Below are positions 6,807-15,005 of a stretch of DNA of 64,000 nt, one piece after another. This DNA comes from CAIYRG01 sp963747255. Lineage in GTDB: Bacteria > Pseudomonadota > Alphaproteobacteria > Micropepsales > Micropepsaceae. The notes below the pieces were generated by a model. That model did not search any database. It was not told the DNA's origin and saw only the letters and a program-made list of their open reading frames with translations. Both the position numbers and the translations under genes were made by a program. The first letter of the stretch is position 1; each line of letters starts with the position of its first letter. Location of the stretch: assembly GCA_963747255.1 (NCBI GenBank), contig CAVVEG010000011.1, positions 62,001 to 126,000 of the forward strand, read 5' to 3'.

Positions 6807-8399
6807 ATGGCTATAGTGGCAGTGCCCACTGACAATCCCCATCCACGGCTCAGGCCCGCGGTTCTCTGCGTGCTTGACGGTTGGGGCTGGAGGGATGACG
6901 GCCCCGATAATGCCATCGCTCTGGCGAGGCATCCCAACTTTGCCCGGATGATCAGTGACTGCCCGCATGCACTGTTGGCCACGTCCGGTCGGGCTGTTGG
7001 TCTGCCCGACGGACAGATGGGAAACTCTGAAGTCGGGCACGCCAATATCGGCGCCGGCCGACTTGTCATGCAAGACCTGCCGCGTGTTGATGACGCGATA
7101 AGGGGTGACGGTCTCGCGCCGCTTCCTGCATTGCAGGATCTGATTGGCGCGACGCGGGAAACCGGCGGGACTGTCCATCTCATGGGCTTGATGTCGCCCG
7201 GGGGGGTGCATTCGCACCAGGCGCACATTGTCGCTCTTGCGCGCGTTTTAAGTTCCGCCGGGTTGCCGGTGGACGTCCATGCTTTTCTGGACGGTCGCGA
7301 TACCCCGCCGCAGAGCGGAAAGAAATTCGTTCAGGATTTCCTCGATGCGACCGCCGGACTGTTAACGCTGCGCATAGCAACGATCAGTGGTCGCTATTAC
7401 GCCATGGATCGCGACAAGCGCTGGGAACGCGTGGCGAAAGCCTACACCGCAATCGTCTCTGCCGAAGCCATGCGCTCGGATGACCCCATAAACGCAATTG
7501 CGCAATCTTATGCCAACGGGGTCACCGACGAGTTCGTCCTTCCGTGTGTGATTGGCGATTACGCAGGGGTCCGCGACGGCGATGCGCTGCTGTTTGCAAA
7601 TTTTCGCCCCGACCGGGCACGCGAAATCTCGACCGCGCTGCTGGATCCCGAATTCGACGGTTTCCATCGCGAACGGGTTCCGAAATTCTGCGCCGCTGCG
7701 GGGATGACGCAGTATTCGAAGCCTCTCTCGCGCTTCATGACGGCTCTGTTTCCGCCCCAGGATGTCAGCGAAACAATCGGCGAAATTTTTTCCGAGCACG
7801 GCCTCAAGCAGCTTCGCATCGCGGAAACCGAAAAATACCCGCACGTGACTTTCTTCATGAATGGAGGTCGCGAAGTGCAGTTTCCGGGTGAAGAACGCAT
7901 TCTGGTGCAAAGTCCGAAAATCGCTACTTATGATCTGAAACCCGAGATGTCCGCCTTCGAAGTCACCGACAGGCTGGTGAGGGCAATCAAGTCGGGCAGG
8001 TTCGATCTGATCATCGTCAATTATGCCAATCCGGATATGGTTGGTCATACCGGAGTATTGGAGGCGGCAATAAAAGCCGTCGAAGCCGTGGACGTTTGTC
8101 TGGGAAGGGTGCGCGAAGCTGTAGAACAGGTCGGAGGCCTGCTGATCGTGACCGCCGATCACGGCAATGTCGAGCAGATGAAGGATCCTGTAACCGGCGG
8201 TCCCCACACGGCGCACACATTGCTCGACGTACCAGTCATCATCGTCAATGCGCGGATCGGGCCATTTACCATAAGCAATGGTCGGCTGGCCGATGTGGCG
8301 CCCACTTTGCTGGATCTGCTTGGGATGCAAAAACCGCCACAGATGACCGGTGCATCTCTGATCAGGCGTACGCCGGCGCCGGTGAGCCTGCCGCGATGA
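6807..8399 (+). CDS. gpmI: 2,3-bisphosphoglycerate-independent phosphoglycerate mutase
   Basis: 530 residues, normal for the family. It interconverts 3- and 2-phosphoglycerate in glycolysis and gluconeogenesis using two metal ions and a phosphoserine. The metal site opens with LDGWGW (near 23). The nucleophile is Ser74 in MGNSEVGH. DTPPQSG, the NFRPDRARE binding motif, VGHTGVLEAAIKAVE and ITADHGNVE supply the remaining ligands. First of four rightward genes: its TGA overlaps the ATG of the EnvC-like gene by 4 nt, and the chain continues through ctpA to a terminator. Confidence 0.97.
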   Translation: MAIVAVPTDNPHPRLRPAVLCVLDGWGWRDDGPDNAIALARHPNFARMISDCPHALLATSGRAVGLPDGQMGNSEVGHANIGAGRLVMQDLPRVDDAIRGDGLAPLPALQDLIGATRETGGTVHLMGLMSPGGVHSHQAHIVALARVLSSAGLPVDVHAFLDGRDTPPQSGKKFVQDFLDATAGLLTLRIATISGRYYAMDRDKRWERVAKAYTAIVSAEAMRSDDPINAIAQSYANGVTDEFVLPCVIGDYAGVRDGDALLFANFRPDRAREISTALLDPEFDGFHRERVPKFCAAAGMTQYSKPLSRFMTALFPPQDVSETIGEIFSEHGLKQLRIAETEKYPHVTFFMNGGREVQFPGEERILVQSPKIATYDLKPEMSAFEVTDRLVRAIKSGRFDLIIVNYANPDMVGHTGVLEAAIKAVEAVDVCLGRVREAVEQVGGLLIVTADHGNVEQMKDPVTGGPHTAHTLLDVPVIIVNARIGPFTISNGRLADVAPTLLDLLGMQKPPQMTGASLIRRTPAPVSLPR

Positions 8400-9595
8400 A
8401 GCTGATCTGCACGACTGTAATTGTCTGCGGCGTTCTGACCACCGCGGCCGCACAGGCTCCAATTGACGTGCCAGGCGGTGGGTCTCTGGAAGAACGCTAT
8501 CATCGTGCGGAGGACGCACTCACCGAAGCGCGCGACAAGGCCGAACAGACGCTGGCCGAAAAAAATCAGGTTGCCGCTGAGGAAATGCCGCTGCAGGATG
8601 AACTCGTGAGAAATGCCGCGAAACTGCAGGATTTGGAGCAGAAGGCTGCGGCAACCACTATCGAACGCGACAGATTGAACGCTGAGATTTTGGCTCTGCG
8701 GAAGCAGCTGTCGAGCGAACAGCGCGGACTGATAGAAGTGCTCGCTTTGCTGCAACGGATCAGAACGGATAAGAACGCGGGCGTGATCGCCCAGCCGGAT
8801 GAGGCGATGCGTGTTTTGCGGGCGTCGCTCCAGGCCGGGGGAGCGCTCACCCCCCTGTACCGCGATTCCTCGCGATTGCTTGGACAATTGAAATCGTTGG
8901 CTAATCTTCAAGCACAAGCTGCCCTGAGGCAGGACGAAGCGAACCGGAATCAACACGCGCTGAACGATAGCCGTGGAAATCTCGACAGACTGATCGCCGA
9001 AAAGCGGGCGCAGGAAGAAACCCTCGCCGGCCGGGCGGAAGATCTCCAGAAGGTCATGGATCAGATTGGCCGTGAGGCGGCCGGTCTGAAATCGCTGATG
9101 GATCGCATCGCGACCTTGCGCGCCGCCGGGAAAGACAACTCGCCGCGGATCAAAGCTGTTGGACCGGGGAGCACTCCCACCGGGACCCTGGCCCGTGCCT
9201 CCCTGCGCCTGCCCTTGCCTGGTAAGCCGACACCCGGAGACCCGGCGGGCCCAGGACTTACTCCCGGCGTGACCGGTCCAACGGGACTCTGGTTTCAGAG
9301 TTCCGGAAAGACTGTGGCCATAGCACCAGGGGATAGCGAAGTTGTGTTTGCCGGTCCTTACCTTAAATTGGGGCAAGTCTTGATCTTGGAATTGGCTGGC
9401 GGTTACCATCTGGCATTGGCTGGTCTGGGCCGTATCGACGTTCATGTTGGTGATCTGGTACTCGCGGGTGAACCGGTTGGTAGTCTTCCGGAGGGGAAAT
9501 CAGCTCCGCTCTATATGGAGCTCAGGCGCAATGGTAAGGTAATCGATCTGGCGCCGTGGGTTAGCGCCGATATTGGAAAGGCAAAGGGAACATGA
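8396..9595 (+). CDS. EnvC-like murein hydrolase activator (degenerate LytM/M23)
   Basis: 399 residues from ATG 8396, overlapping gpmI by ATGA; an earlier in-frame start would remove the signal peptide MKLICTTVIVCGVLTTAAAQA. Residues about 30-240 form a long coiled coil (EERYHRAEDALTEARDKAE and similar). The C-terminal 110 residues are a LytM-like domain (GLWFQSSGKTVAIAPG, GPYLKLGQVLILELAGGYHL, PLYMELRRNGKVIDLAPW). The zinc-binding histidines of active M23 peptidases are missing, as expected of EnvC, which activates division amidases instead of cutting murein. It acts in the periplasm at the division site. Overlaps ctpA by ATGA. Confidence 0.85.
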   Translation: MKLICTTVIVCGVLTTAAAQAPIDVPGGGSLEERYHRAEDALTEARDKAEQTLAEKNQVAAEEMPLQDELVRNAAKLQDLEQKAAATTIERDRLNAEILALRKQLSSEQRGLIEVLALLQRIRTDKNAGVIAQPDEAMRVLRASLQAGGALTPLYRDSSRLLGQLKSLANLQAQAALRQDEANRNQHALNDSRGNLDRLIAEKRAQEETLAGRAEDLQKVMDQIGREAAGLKSLMDRIATLRAAGKDNSPRIKAVGPGSTPTGTLARASLRLPLPGKPTPGDPAGPGLTPGVTGPTGLWFQSSGKTVAIAPGDSEVVFAGPYLKLGQVLILELAGGYHLALAGLGRIDVHVGDLVLAGEPVGSLPEGKSAPLYMELRRNGKVIDLAPWVSADIGKAKGT

Positions 9596-10914
9596 AAAAG
9601 TTCGCATTCGCCGGGATTGGCGTGGCGGTTGGATTTGTCAGTGCACTAGCTCTGTTCCCTGCCGCGCAGGGTGCAACCAATGTGTTGTCGGCCTATCGCG
9701 AACTTGACCTCTTTGGTGACGCGTTTGAGCGTGTGCGGGCCAATTATGTGCGTGAAGTAGATGACTCCGAATTGATCAACGCGGCCATCAACGGGATGGT
9801 CAGTTCGCTCGACCCGCACTCGAGCTACATGGACCCCAAGGAATTCGCGGACATGCAGGTGCAGACCCGCGGTGAATTTGGCGGGCTCGGCCTTGAAGTG
9901 ACGCAGGAAGACGGCCTCGTGAAAGTCGTCACCGCGATCGACGATACCCCCGCGGCGCATGCAGGCATCAAGACCGGCGACTTTATCTCGGCGATCGACG
10001 GCACAAGCATTCAGGGCATGCCGCTCAACGAAGCAGTCGAGCGCATGCGCGGCCCGGAAAACTCAAAGGTTACTCTGACGGTTCTGCGCACCGGCGAGAA
10101 GAAACCTCTCGAATTGACCCTCACCCGCGCGGTTATCCGGGTGGAAAGCGTGAAATACGAAAAGAAGGGCGATGTCGGTTACATTCGCATTACGTCATTC
10201 AGCGAAAAGACCGATGCGGGCGTGAAGAAGGCGATCGCGGACCTGAAGAAGCAGCTTGGTCCCAATCTTCGCGGCTATGTACTCGATTTGCGCAACGACC
10301 CGGGTGGATTGCTGGATCAGGCGATCGCGGTATCGGACGATTTCCTGACCGGCGGCGAAATCGTATCCACCCGCGGCCGCAAGCCCGAAGACACCCAGCG
10401 CTACAACGCAAGAGCCGGCGACATGGCCGATGGCAAACCGATTGTGGTTCTGATCAACGAAGGCACCGCATCGGCTTCTGAAATCGTGGCCGGCGCACTG
10501 CAGGACCACAAGCGTGCGACGGTTATCGGTGTCACCTCATTCGGCAAGGGTTCGGTACAGACGATCATACCGCTTGGCGGTCAACATGGTGGTGCATTGC
10601 GTCTGACGACCGCGCGTTATTACACTCCGTCCGGCCGCTCGATTCAGGCAACCGGAATCGCTCCCGACATTGCGGTCTCCAACCTGACGGATAAGGAGCA
10701 GTCCGAAGCCGATCAGTTCTCGCAGCGGACCGAGGCGTCGCTGGCGGGGCACCTCGACGCGGAAGGCGCGCAGCGCAATACGAAGATGCCGACAATCCGT
10801 CCGGAGGAGGGCAAGAAAGCTGATGACTTCCAGCTTGCCTATGCACTCGACCGGATCGACGGGAAAGTCGTTTCTCTGCCGGCCGCGCAGAAGCAAGCTT
10901 CCACGGCGCACTGA
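9592..10914 (+). CDS. ctpA: C-terminal processing peptidase, S41 family
   Basis: 440 residues. An N-terminal membrane anchor or signal (1-28) is followed by a cap region containing SSLDPHSSYMDPKEF, a PDZ domain (about 90-170, with FGGLGLEV and GIKTGDFISAIDG) and the S41 core. The catalytic Ser294 lies in GTASASEIVAGALQD and Lys319 in FGKGSVQ. Such proteases trim periplasmic proteins, including murein hydrolases, which fits its tight coupling (4-nt overlap) to the EnvC-like activator. The C-terminal tail after the protease domain is hydrophilic. A strong terminator follows. Confidence 0.96.
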   Translation: MKKFAFAGIGVAVGFVSALALFPAAQGATNVLSAYRELDLFGDAFERVRANYVREVDDSELINAAINGMVSSLDPHSSYMDPKEFADMQVQTRGEFGGLGLEVTQEDGLVKVVTAIDDTPAAHAGIKTGDFISAIDGTSIQGMPLNEAVERMRGPENSKVTLTVLRTGEKKPLELTLTRAVIRVESVKYEKKGDVGYIRITSFSEKTDAGVKKAIADLKKQLGPNLRGYVLDLRNDPGGLLDQAIAVSDDFLTGGEIVSTRGRKPEDTQRYNARAGDMADGKPIVVLINEGTASASEIVAGALQDHKRATVIGVTSFGKGSVQTIIPLGGQHGGALRLTTARYYTPSGRSIQATGIAPDIAVSNLTDKEQSEADQFSQRTEASLAGHLDAEGAQRNTKMPTIRPEEGKKADDFQLAYALDRIDGKVVSLPAAQKQASTAH

Positions 10915-10938
10915 GCGACAATTTTTTGAAGCAGAAAG

Positions 10939-10967
10939 GGCCGGGCACTCACTGCCCGGCCTTTTTT
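10939..10967 (+). terminator. Intrinsic terminator of the gpmI-envC-ctpA transcript
   Basis: GGCCGGGCA (10939-10947), 5-nt loop, TGCCCGGCC (10953-10961), then TTTTTT. Perfect 9-bp GC-rich stem 24 nt after the ctpA stop. Confidence 0.95.
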
Positions 10968-10999
10968 GCTTCCGTCCAAACAGGGGATGGATTTCCGGA

Positions 11000-11482
11000 A
11001 TGAGCCACAACCCCGCCGGGTCGCTGCCGTACCGGCCTGCTGTCGGCATGGTGCTCCTGAACAGCGAAGGGCTCGTATTCGTGGGCAAGCGCATTGATCA
11101 GACGCAGGAGACCTGGCAGATGCCGCAGGGGGGGATCGACGAGGGAGAAGATCCCCAAACCGCCGCTCTGCGCGAACTGGAAGAGGAAATCGGTACACGG
11201 AATGTCAGACCACTGCGCGAACACCCGGATTGGCTGACTTACGACCTGCCTGCGCACCTTGTTGGTGTCGTCTGGGAAGGCAAATATCGCGGACAACGGC
11301 TGAAGTGGTTGGCTATGCGGTTTGCGGGCGCAGACAGCGAGATCGACGTTGCCACCGCGCATGCGGAATTTTCGGAATGGAAATGGCTGAAAAGTGCCGA
11401 GGTGCTGCGGCTGGTCGTGCCGTTCAAGCGTGCGGTATACGCGGCTGCGCTGGCTGCCTTTGACGATTTGACGGCAAAATAA
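11000..11482 (+). CDS. rppH: RNA pyrophosphohydrolase (Nudix)
   Basis: 160 residues from ATG 11000 (MSHNPAGSLPYRPAVGM). The Nudix box is intact (GGIDEGEDPQTAALRELEEEIG spans about residues 41-62, with the REL and EEEIG metal-binding part). The GKRIDQTQETWQMPQGG lead-in is diagnostic of RppH/NudH rather than mutT. It removes pyrophosphate from 5'-triphosphorylated RNA ends to start RNase E-dependent mRNA decay. It lies after the terminator of ctpA, so it probably has its own promoter. It converges with dksA. The longer frame to the left reads through the terminator and is not used. Confidence 0.94.
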   Translation: MSHNPAGSLPYRPAVGMVLLNSEGLVFVGKRIDQTQETWQMPQGGIDEGEDPQTAALRELEEEIGTRNVRPLREHPDWLTYDLPAHLVGVVWEGKYRGQRLKWLAMRFAGADSEIDVATAHAEFSEWKWLKSAEVLRLVVPFKRAVYAAALAAFDDLTAK

Positions 11483-11507
11483 TCAGGTATTTGCCCGGAA
11501 AGCGCAG

Positions 11508-11924
11508 TCAATCGTCGCGATAAACGCGTTCGCGGCGTTCGTGCCGTTCCTGGGCTTCCACCGACAACGTCGCGATCGGCCTTGCATCGAGCCGCTTCAG
11601 GGAAATCGGCTCGCCCGTTTCTTCGCAAAAGCCATAGGAGCCATCGTCGAGACGCCGCAGCGCCGAATCGATCTTTGTGATCAGTTTGCGCTGACGGTCA
11701 CGCGTGCGCAATTCCAGCTGCCGTTCTGCCTCGGTCGTCGCACGATCCGCGAGATCGGCATTGGGTGTCGGTTCCGATTGCAGGTTCTGGATCGTTTCGC
11801 GGCTTTCGCGCAGAATATCTTCCTTCCACGCGACCAGCTTGCGGCGGAAATACTCCCGTTGCCGGTCGTTCATGAATGGCTCTTCGTCGTTTGGACGGTA
11901 ACCGCGCGGAAGATCGGTCGCCAT
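11508..11924 (-). CDS. dksA: RNA polymerase-binding transcription factor DksA
   Basis: 138 residues starting MATDLPRGYRPNDEEPFMND, chosen because alphaproteobacterial DksA proteins begin this way. The coiled-coil arm (about 20-95) enters the RNA polymerase secondary channel, where DksA with ppGpp alters initiation at rRNA and amino-acid promoters. The zinc-finger region reads YGFCEETGEPISLKRLDARPIATLSVEAQERHE: only one cysteine remains of the four in E. coli DksA. This is seen in many alphaproteobacterial members, which fold without zinc. Separate from rlmH by about 136 nt. Confidence 0.93.
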   Translation of the reverse strand: MATDLPRGYRPNDEEPFMNDRQREYFRRKLVAWKEDILRESRETIQNLQSEPTPNADLADRATTEAERQLELRTRDRQRKLITKIDSALRRLDDGSYGFCEETGEPISLKRLDARPIATLSVEAQERHERRERVYRDD

Positions 11925-12060
11925 TTGGATTCCCTGCAATCGAATCATGCTGCACAACTTCTGGGCGGCGCGGTTATAGCGGCGCCATGTGTCTCCGGCA
12001 AATGGAAACGCGCCCGATCGCCCAAAGTAGCAACAGGAGCACAGCACATCCCGATAACGG

Positions 12061-12543
12061 CTATGCGCGATGATAGGGATGACCGGCGAGAATGGTCAGC
12101 GCGCGATAAATCTGTTCGGCAAGCATGCCGCGCACGAGAAGATGCGGCCAGGTCTGCATCCCGAATGCGATCCTCTGCTCCGCGGAATCACGAAATTCCG
12201 GTAACAGACCATCGGGACCACCGATCACAAAAGCGATATCCGTGATTGGGCGGTCGCGAAAGCCTGAAATGAGTTTTGCAAAATCGTCACTGGAAAGTGA
12301 TCGTCCGCGCTCGTCCAGAAGAACCTTGTGCACGGGCGACGGCAACCGCCGCCGGAGACATTCCGCTTCTTCGCGCAGCCGCGCAGCGGCAGTATTGCGG
12401 CGGGAGTTCTCGACGATATTGACGCCGAAACCCGTGAAGCCAAGCCTTGGCCCGATTGTTGCCGCGCGTTTCCAGTACTGTTCGAACAGCTCCGCTTCGG
12501 GCTCTTGACGCGCACGCCCCACCGCGGCGAGCGTCACACGCAT
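12061..12543 (-). CDS. rlmH: 23S rRNA (pseudouridine1915-N3)-methyltransferase
   Basis: 160 residues. SPOUT-class enzyme that methylates pseudouridine 1915 in helix 69 of 23S rRNA on assembled 70S ribosomes. Key segments are VLLDERGRSLSSDDFAKLI, FVIGGPDGL (the knotted SAM-binding loop), and the conserved C terminus GMLAEQIYRALTILAGHPYHR. Starts 3 nt after rsfS; this rsfS-rlmH pairing is standard in bacteria. Confidence 0.96.
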   Translation of the reverse strand: MRVTLAAVGRARQEPEAELFEQYWKRAATIGPRLGFTGFGVNIVENSRRNTAAARLREEAECLRRRLPSPVHKVLLDERGRSLSSDDFAKLISGFRDRPITDIAFVIGGPDGLLPEFRDSAEQRIAFGMQTWPHLLVRGMLAEQIYRALTILAGHPYHRA

Positions 12544-12546
12544 CGT

Positions 12547-12948
12547 TCAGGTGCGCAGACCGGCGGTCGAATAAGCGTGGTCATCTTTCACAGACCACAT
12601 CCCTTCGAGGTCGTAGTAAGCTCTGACTTCTGCGCGGAATACATGCACCACGACATCGCCGGCATCGATCAGCACCCAATCGCCCTGCCCCAATCCTTCA
12701 ATTCGCGCCGAACCGAACCCCCATTCCTTCAGTCGCCTCGCAAGATTTTCTGCCACCGCAGTCACGTGGCGCGCCGAACGGCCCGTCGCGACCACGAGTG
12801 CATCCGCAATTGCAGATCGGCCAGCGAGATCGATTGTGACGAGATCTTCGGCTTTGTCGTCTTCGAGAGACGATCGAATGCGGGTAAGAAGGGCAGATTC
12901 GAAATGCGCGATATTGGTGCTATGAACGGCGACAGTTGTTGCAGTCAG
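12547..12948 (-). CDS. rsfS: Ribosomal silencing factor RsfS
   Basis: 133 residues. Binds ribosomal protein L14 and blocks subunit joining during nutrient limitation. The core is complete: RIRSSLEDDKAEDLVTIDLA, SAIADALVVATGRSARHV, QGDWVLIDAGDVVVHVF. The frame from the upstream TGA contains no ATG, GTG or TTG before an internal GTG that would delete the first third of the domain. The best start is CTG 12946-12948, seven bases after a good AAGGAG. Located between nadD and rlmH as in most Proteobacteria. Confidence 0.9.
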   Translation of the reverse strand: MTATTVAVHSTNIAHFESALLTRIRSSLEDDKAEDLVTIDLAGRSAIADALVVATGRSARHVTAVAENLARRLKEWGFGSARIEGLGQGDWVLIDAGDVVVHVFRAEVRAYYDLEGMWSVKDDHAYSTAGLRT

Positions 12949-13083
12949 GGTCAGGCTCCTTCAGATCGTCCGTCCCGGGCGCGCAAGACGGTAATCCGGT
13001 CTGGTCCCAATCTATCGCGCAGCCGAGGCGGTCCTTCGCTTACGGGGATATAGTTCGCAAAACGGAGAATACCATAACAGCGG

Positions 13084-13722
13084 TTACGGCGCGAGGCTGG
13101 CCTGCGGTGCAGCGCGGATGGCAGTGGCGCTCGTCGGATCGCGGTGGCCCTCCAGAATGGTCCAGGCCGGGGGCCGAAAATCCGCGAAATGAACGGAGGT
13201 CCGTCTGAAGGCAAAGGCAAAGTGCCTGGCCGCAAGGGACTTGCGTGCCGCGGCAGTGCTGCCCGGACGCGCGACCACCGCAATCGGAACCAGTCCGAAC
13301 ATCTTCTGCCAATTGCGCCAGCGGGGCAGCTGAACGAGGTTGTCCGAGCCCATCACCCAAACGAAATGCGCCTGGGGAAACCGCTGGGTCAGCGATTTTA
13401 ATGTATCCACCGTGAATTGCGTTCCCAATTGCGCTTCGAGATCGCTGACCAGAATTTTGCGATTGCGAACAAAACGCGCGGCCGCCTTCAAACGGGAGGA
13501 AAGGTTTGGCATTCCAAGCGCTGACTTCAGGGGATTTTGCGGGCTGACAAGCCACCATATGAAATCGAGCTTCAGTTGCCGCAGCGCCAACTCGCTCGCA
13601 TATACATGTCCGCGATGTGGCGGATTGAACGATCCGCCAAAGATGCCGATCCGCATTCCGGAGATGACCGCCTGCGGCGGCCGCAGCCAGTGAGCCAACA
13701 CTTGCCCCGGTTCATGGGTCAC
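13084..13722 (-). CDS. nadD: Nicotinate-nucleotide adenylyltransferase
   Basis: 212 residues if started at GTG 13722, which overlaps the proA stop (GTGA); ATG 13656 (MRIGIFGGSF) is the alternative. It converts nicotinate mononucleotide to deamido-NAD. The nucleotidyltransferase motif GGSFNPPHRGH opens the fold. FIWWLVSPQNPLK and FVWVMGSDNLVQLPRWRNW follow, and PTSATAIRA near the end corresponds to the ISSTxIR motif. Fifth gene of the GNAT-obg-proB-proA-nadD chain; 135 nt separate it from rsfS. Confidence 0.95.
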   Translation of the reverse strand: MTHEPGQVLAHWLRPPQAVISGMRIGIFGGSFNPPHRGHVYASELALRQLKLDFIWWLVSPQNPLKSALGMPNLSSRLKAAARFVRNRKILVSDLEAQLGTQFTVDTLKSLTQRFPQAHFVWVMGSDNLVQLPRWRNWQKMFGLVPIAVVARPGSTAAARKSLAARHFAFAFRRTSVHFADFRPPAWTILEGHRDPTSATAIRAAPQASLAP

Positions 13723-15005
13723 GGCCGGGTCTGGCCGGAGCCCCTGACGACGTATTTGAACGTTGTAAGCTGCTCAACTCCCACCGGCCCGCGCGCGTGC
13801 AGTTTTCCTGTCCCGATACCGATCTCGGCGCCCATGCCGAATTCCCCTCCGTCGGCAAACTGCGTAGACGCATTGTGCATGACAATCGCGGAGTCCAGTC
13901 CGGCCAGGAAGCGTTCGGCCGCGGCGCGATCTTCGGTGATAATCGAGTCCGTATGCTGCGAGCCATATGACTCAATGTGCCGAATGGCCTCATCAACGCC
14001 GTCGACCACGCGGACGGCAATGATTGCGTCGAGATATTCCGTCCGCCAATCGTCCTCCGTCGCGTGTTTTGCCGCCGGATAGATGCGCATCACAGTATCG
14101 TCGCCGCGAATCTCACATCCTGCCGAAGCCAGGGCATCGAGAATTGGAATCAACTGCGTCGCGACGACAGAGCGGTCGATCAACAATGTCTCGGTCGCTC
14201 CGCAGATTCCCGTTCTGCGCATTTTTGCGTTCACGACGATAGCGCGCGCCATGGCGGGATCGGCCTTCTCGTGAACATAGGTGTGGCATATGCCTTCCAG
14301 ATGCGCGAGCACAGGCACGCGCGCTTCCGTCTGAACGCGCGCCACGAGCGCTTTTCCACCCCGCGGGACAACCAGGTCGATGGCCCCGCCAAGACCGGCC
14401 AGCATATGGCCGACGGCGGCGCGGTCGGTTGTCGGCACCAGCTGAATTGCGGCCGCCGGCAATCCGGCTGCTGTCAAGCCCTCAACCAAAGCCGCGTGGA
14501 TCTCGCGTGATGAATGGATCGATTCCGAGCCACACCGCAGTACCGCCACATTGCCCGATTTCAGACAAAGGGCGCCGGCATCCGCGGTGACGTTGGGACG
14601 ACTTTCAAATATTATACCGATAACCCCAATCGGAGTGGCGATCCGCGCAATGTCCAGGCCGTTTGGGCGTTTCCAGCGGGCGAGTTCGCGCCCGACCGGA
14701 TCCGGCAGTCCTGCGATGGCTTGAACAGCCTCCGCCATCGCTTCGATCCTGCGATCATCGAGCCTCAGGCGATCAACAGCGGCAGGCGAGAGGTCCCGCG
14801 CAGCGGCTATATCCCGTTCGTTACTTTCAGTGATCGACGCCTTCCTTTGCCGGATTGCGGCCGCTGCGCTCTGTAGAGCCGAGTTCTTCCGGGCGGTCGT
14901 CGCTTCGCGCAAGGCGCGGGCCGCCGATTTGGCGGCAGCTCCGATCGCAGTCATGATCCGTGCAAGGTTCTGGTCCGGATTCTCCAGATTGGCAGTGATG
15001 TTCAT
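13719..15005 (-). CDS. proA: Gamma-glutamyl phosphate reductase
   Basis: 428 residues, usual length. NADPH-dependent reduction of glutamyl-5-phosphate to the semialdehyde in proline synthesis. The ALDH-fold catalytic cysteine is in GICGATETLLID, and the cofactor region has PIGVIGIIFESRPNVTADA and NVAVLRCGSESIHSS. C-terminal EFGMGAEIGIGTGKLHARGP is diagnostic. Starts at ATG 15005, four bases inside proB (ATGA), and ends overlapping nadD. Works directly after ProB, whose labile product it consumes. Confidence 0.97.
   Translation of the reverse strand: MNITANLENPDQNLARIMTAIGAAAKSAARALREATTARKNSALQSAAAAIRQRKASITESNERDIAAARDLSPAAVDRLRLDDRRIEAMAEAVQAIAGLPDPVGRELARWKRPNGLDIARIATPIGVIGIIFESRPNVTADAGALCLKSGNVAVLRCGSESIHSSREIHAALVEGLTAAGLPAAAIQLVPTTDRAAVGHMLAGLGGAIDLVVPRGGKALVARVQTEARVPVLAHLEGICHTYVHEKADPAMARAIVVNAKMRRTGICGATETLLIDRSVVATQLIPILDALASAGCEIRGDDTVMRIYPAAKHATEDDWRTEYLDAIIAVRVVDGVDEAIRHIESYGSQHTDSIITEDRAAAERFLAGLDSAIVMHNASTQFADGGEFGMGAEIGIGTGKLHARGPVGVEQLTTFKYVVRGSGQTRP

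Noticed and set aside
8096..8395. In-frame upstream extension of the EnvC-like gene
   Set aside because: It runs inside gpmI in another frame and would remove the clear signal peptide; the ATGA overlap at 8396 is the natural start.
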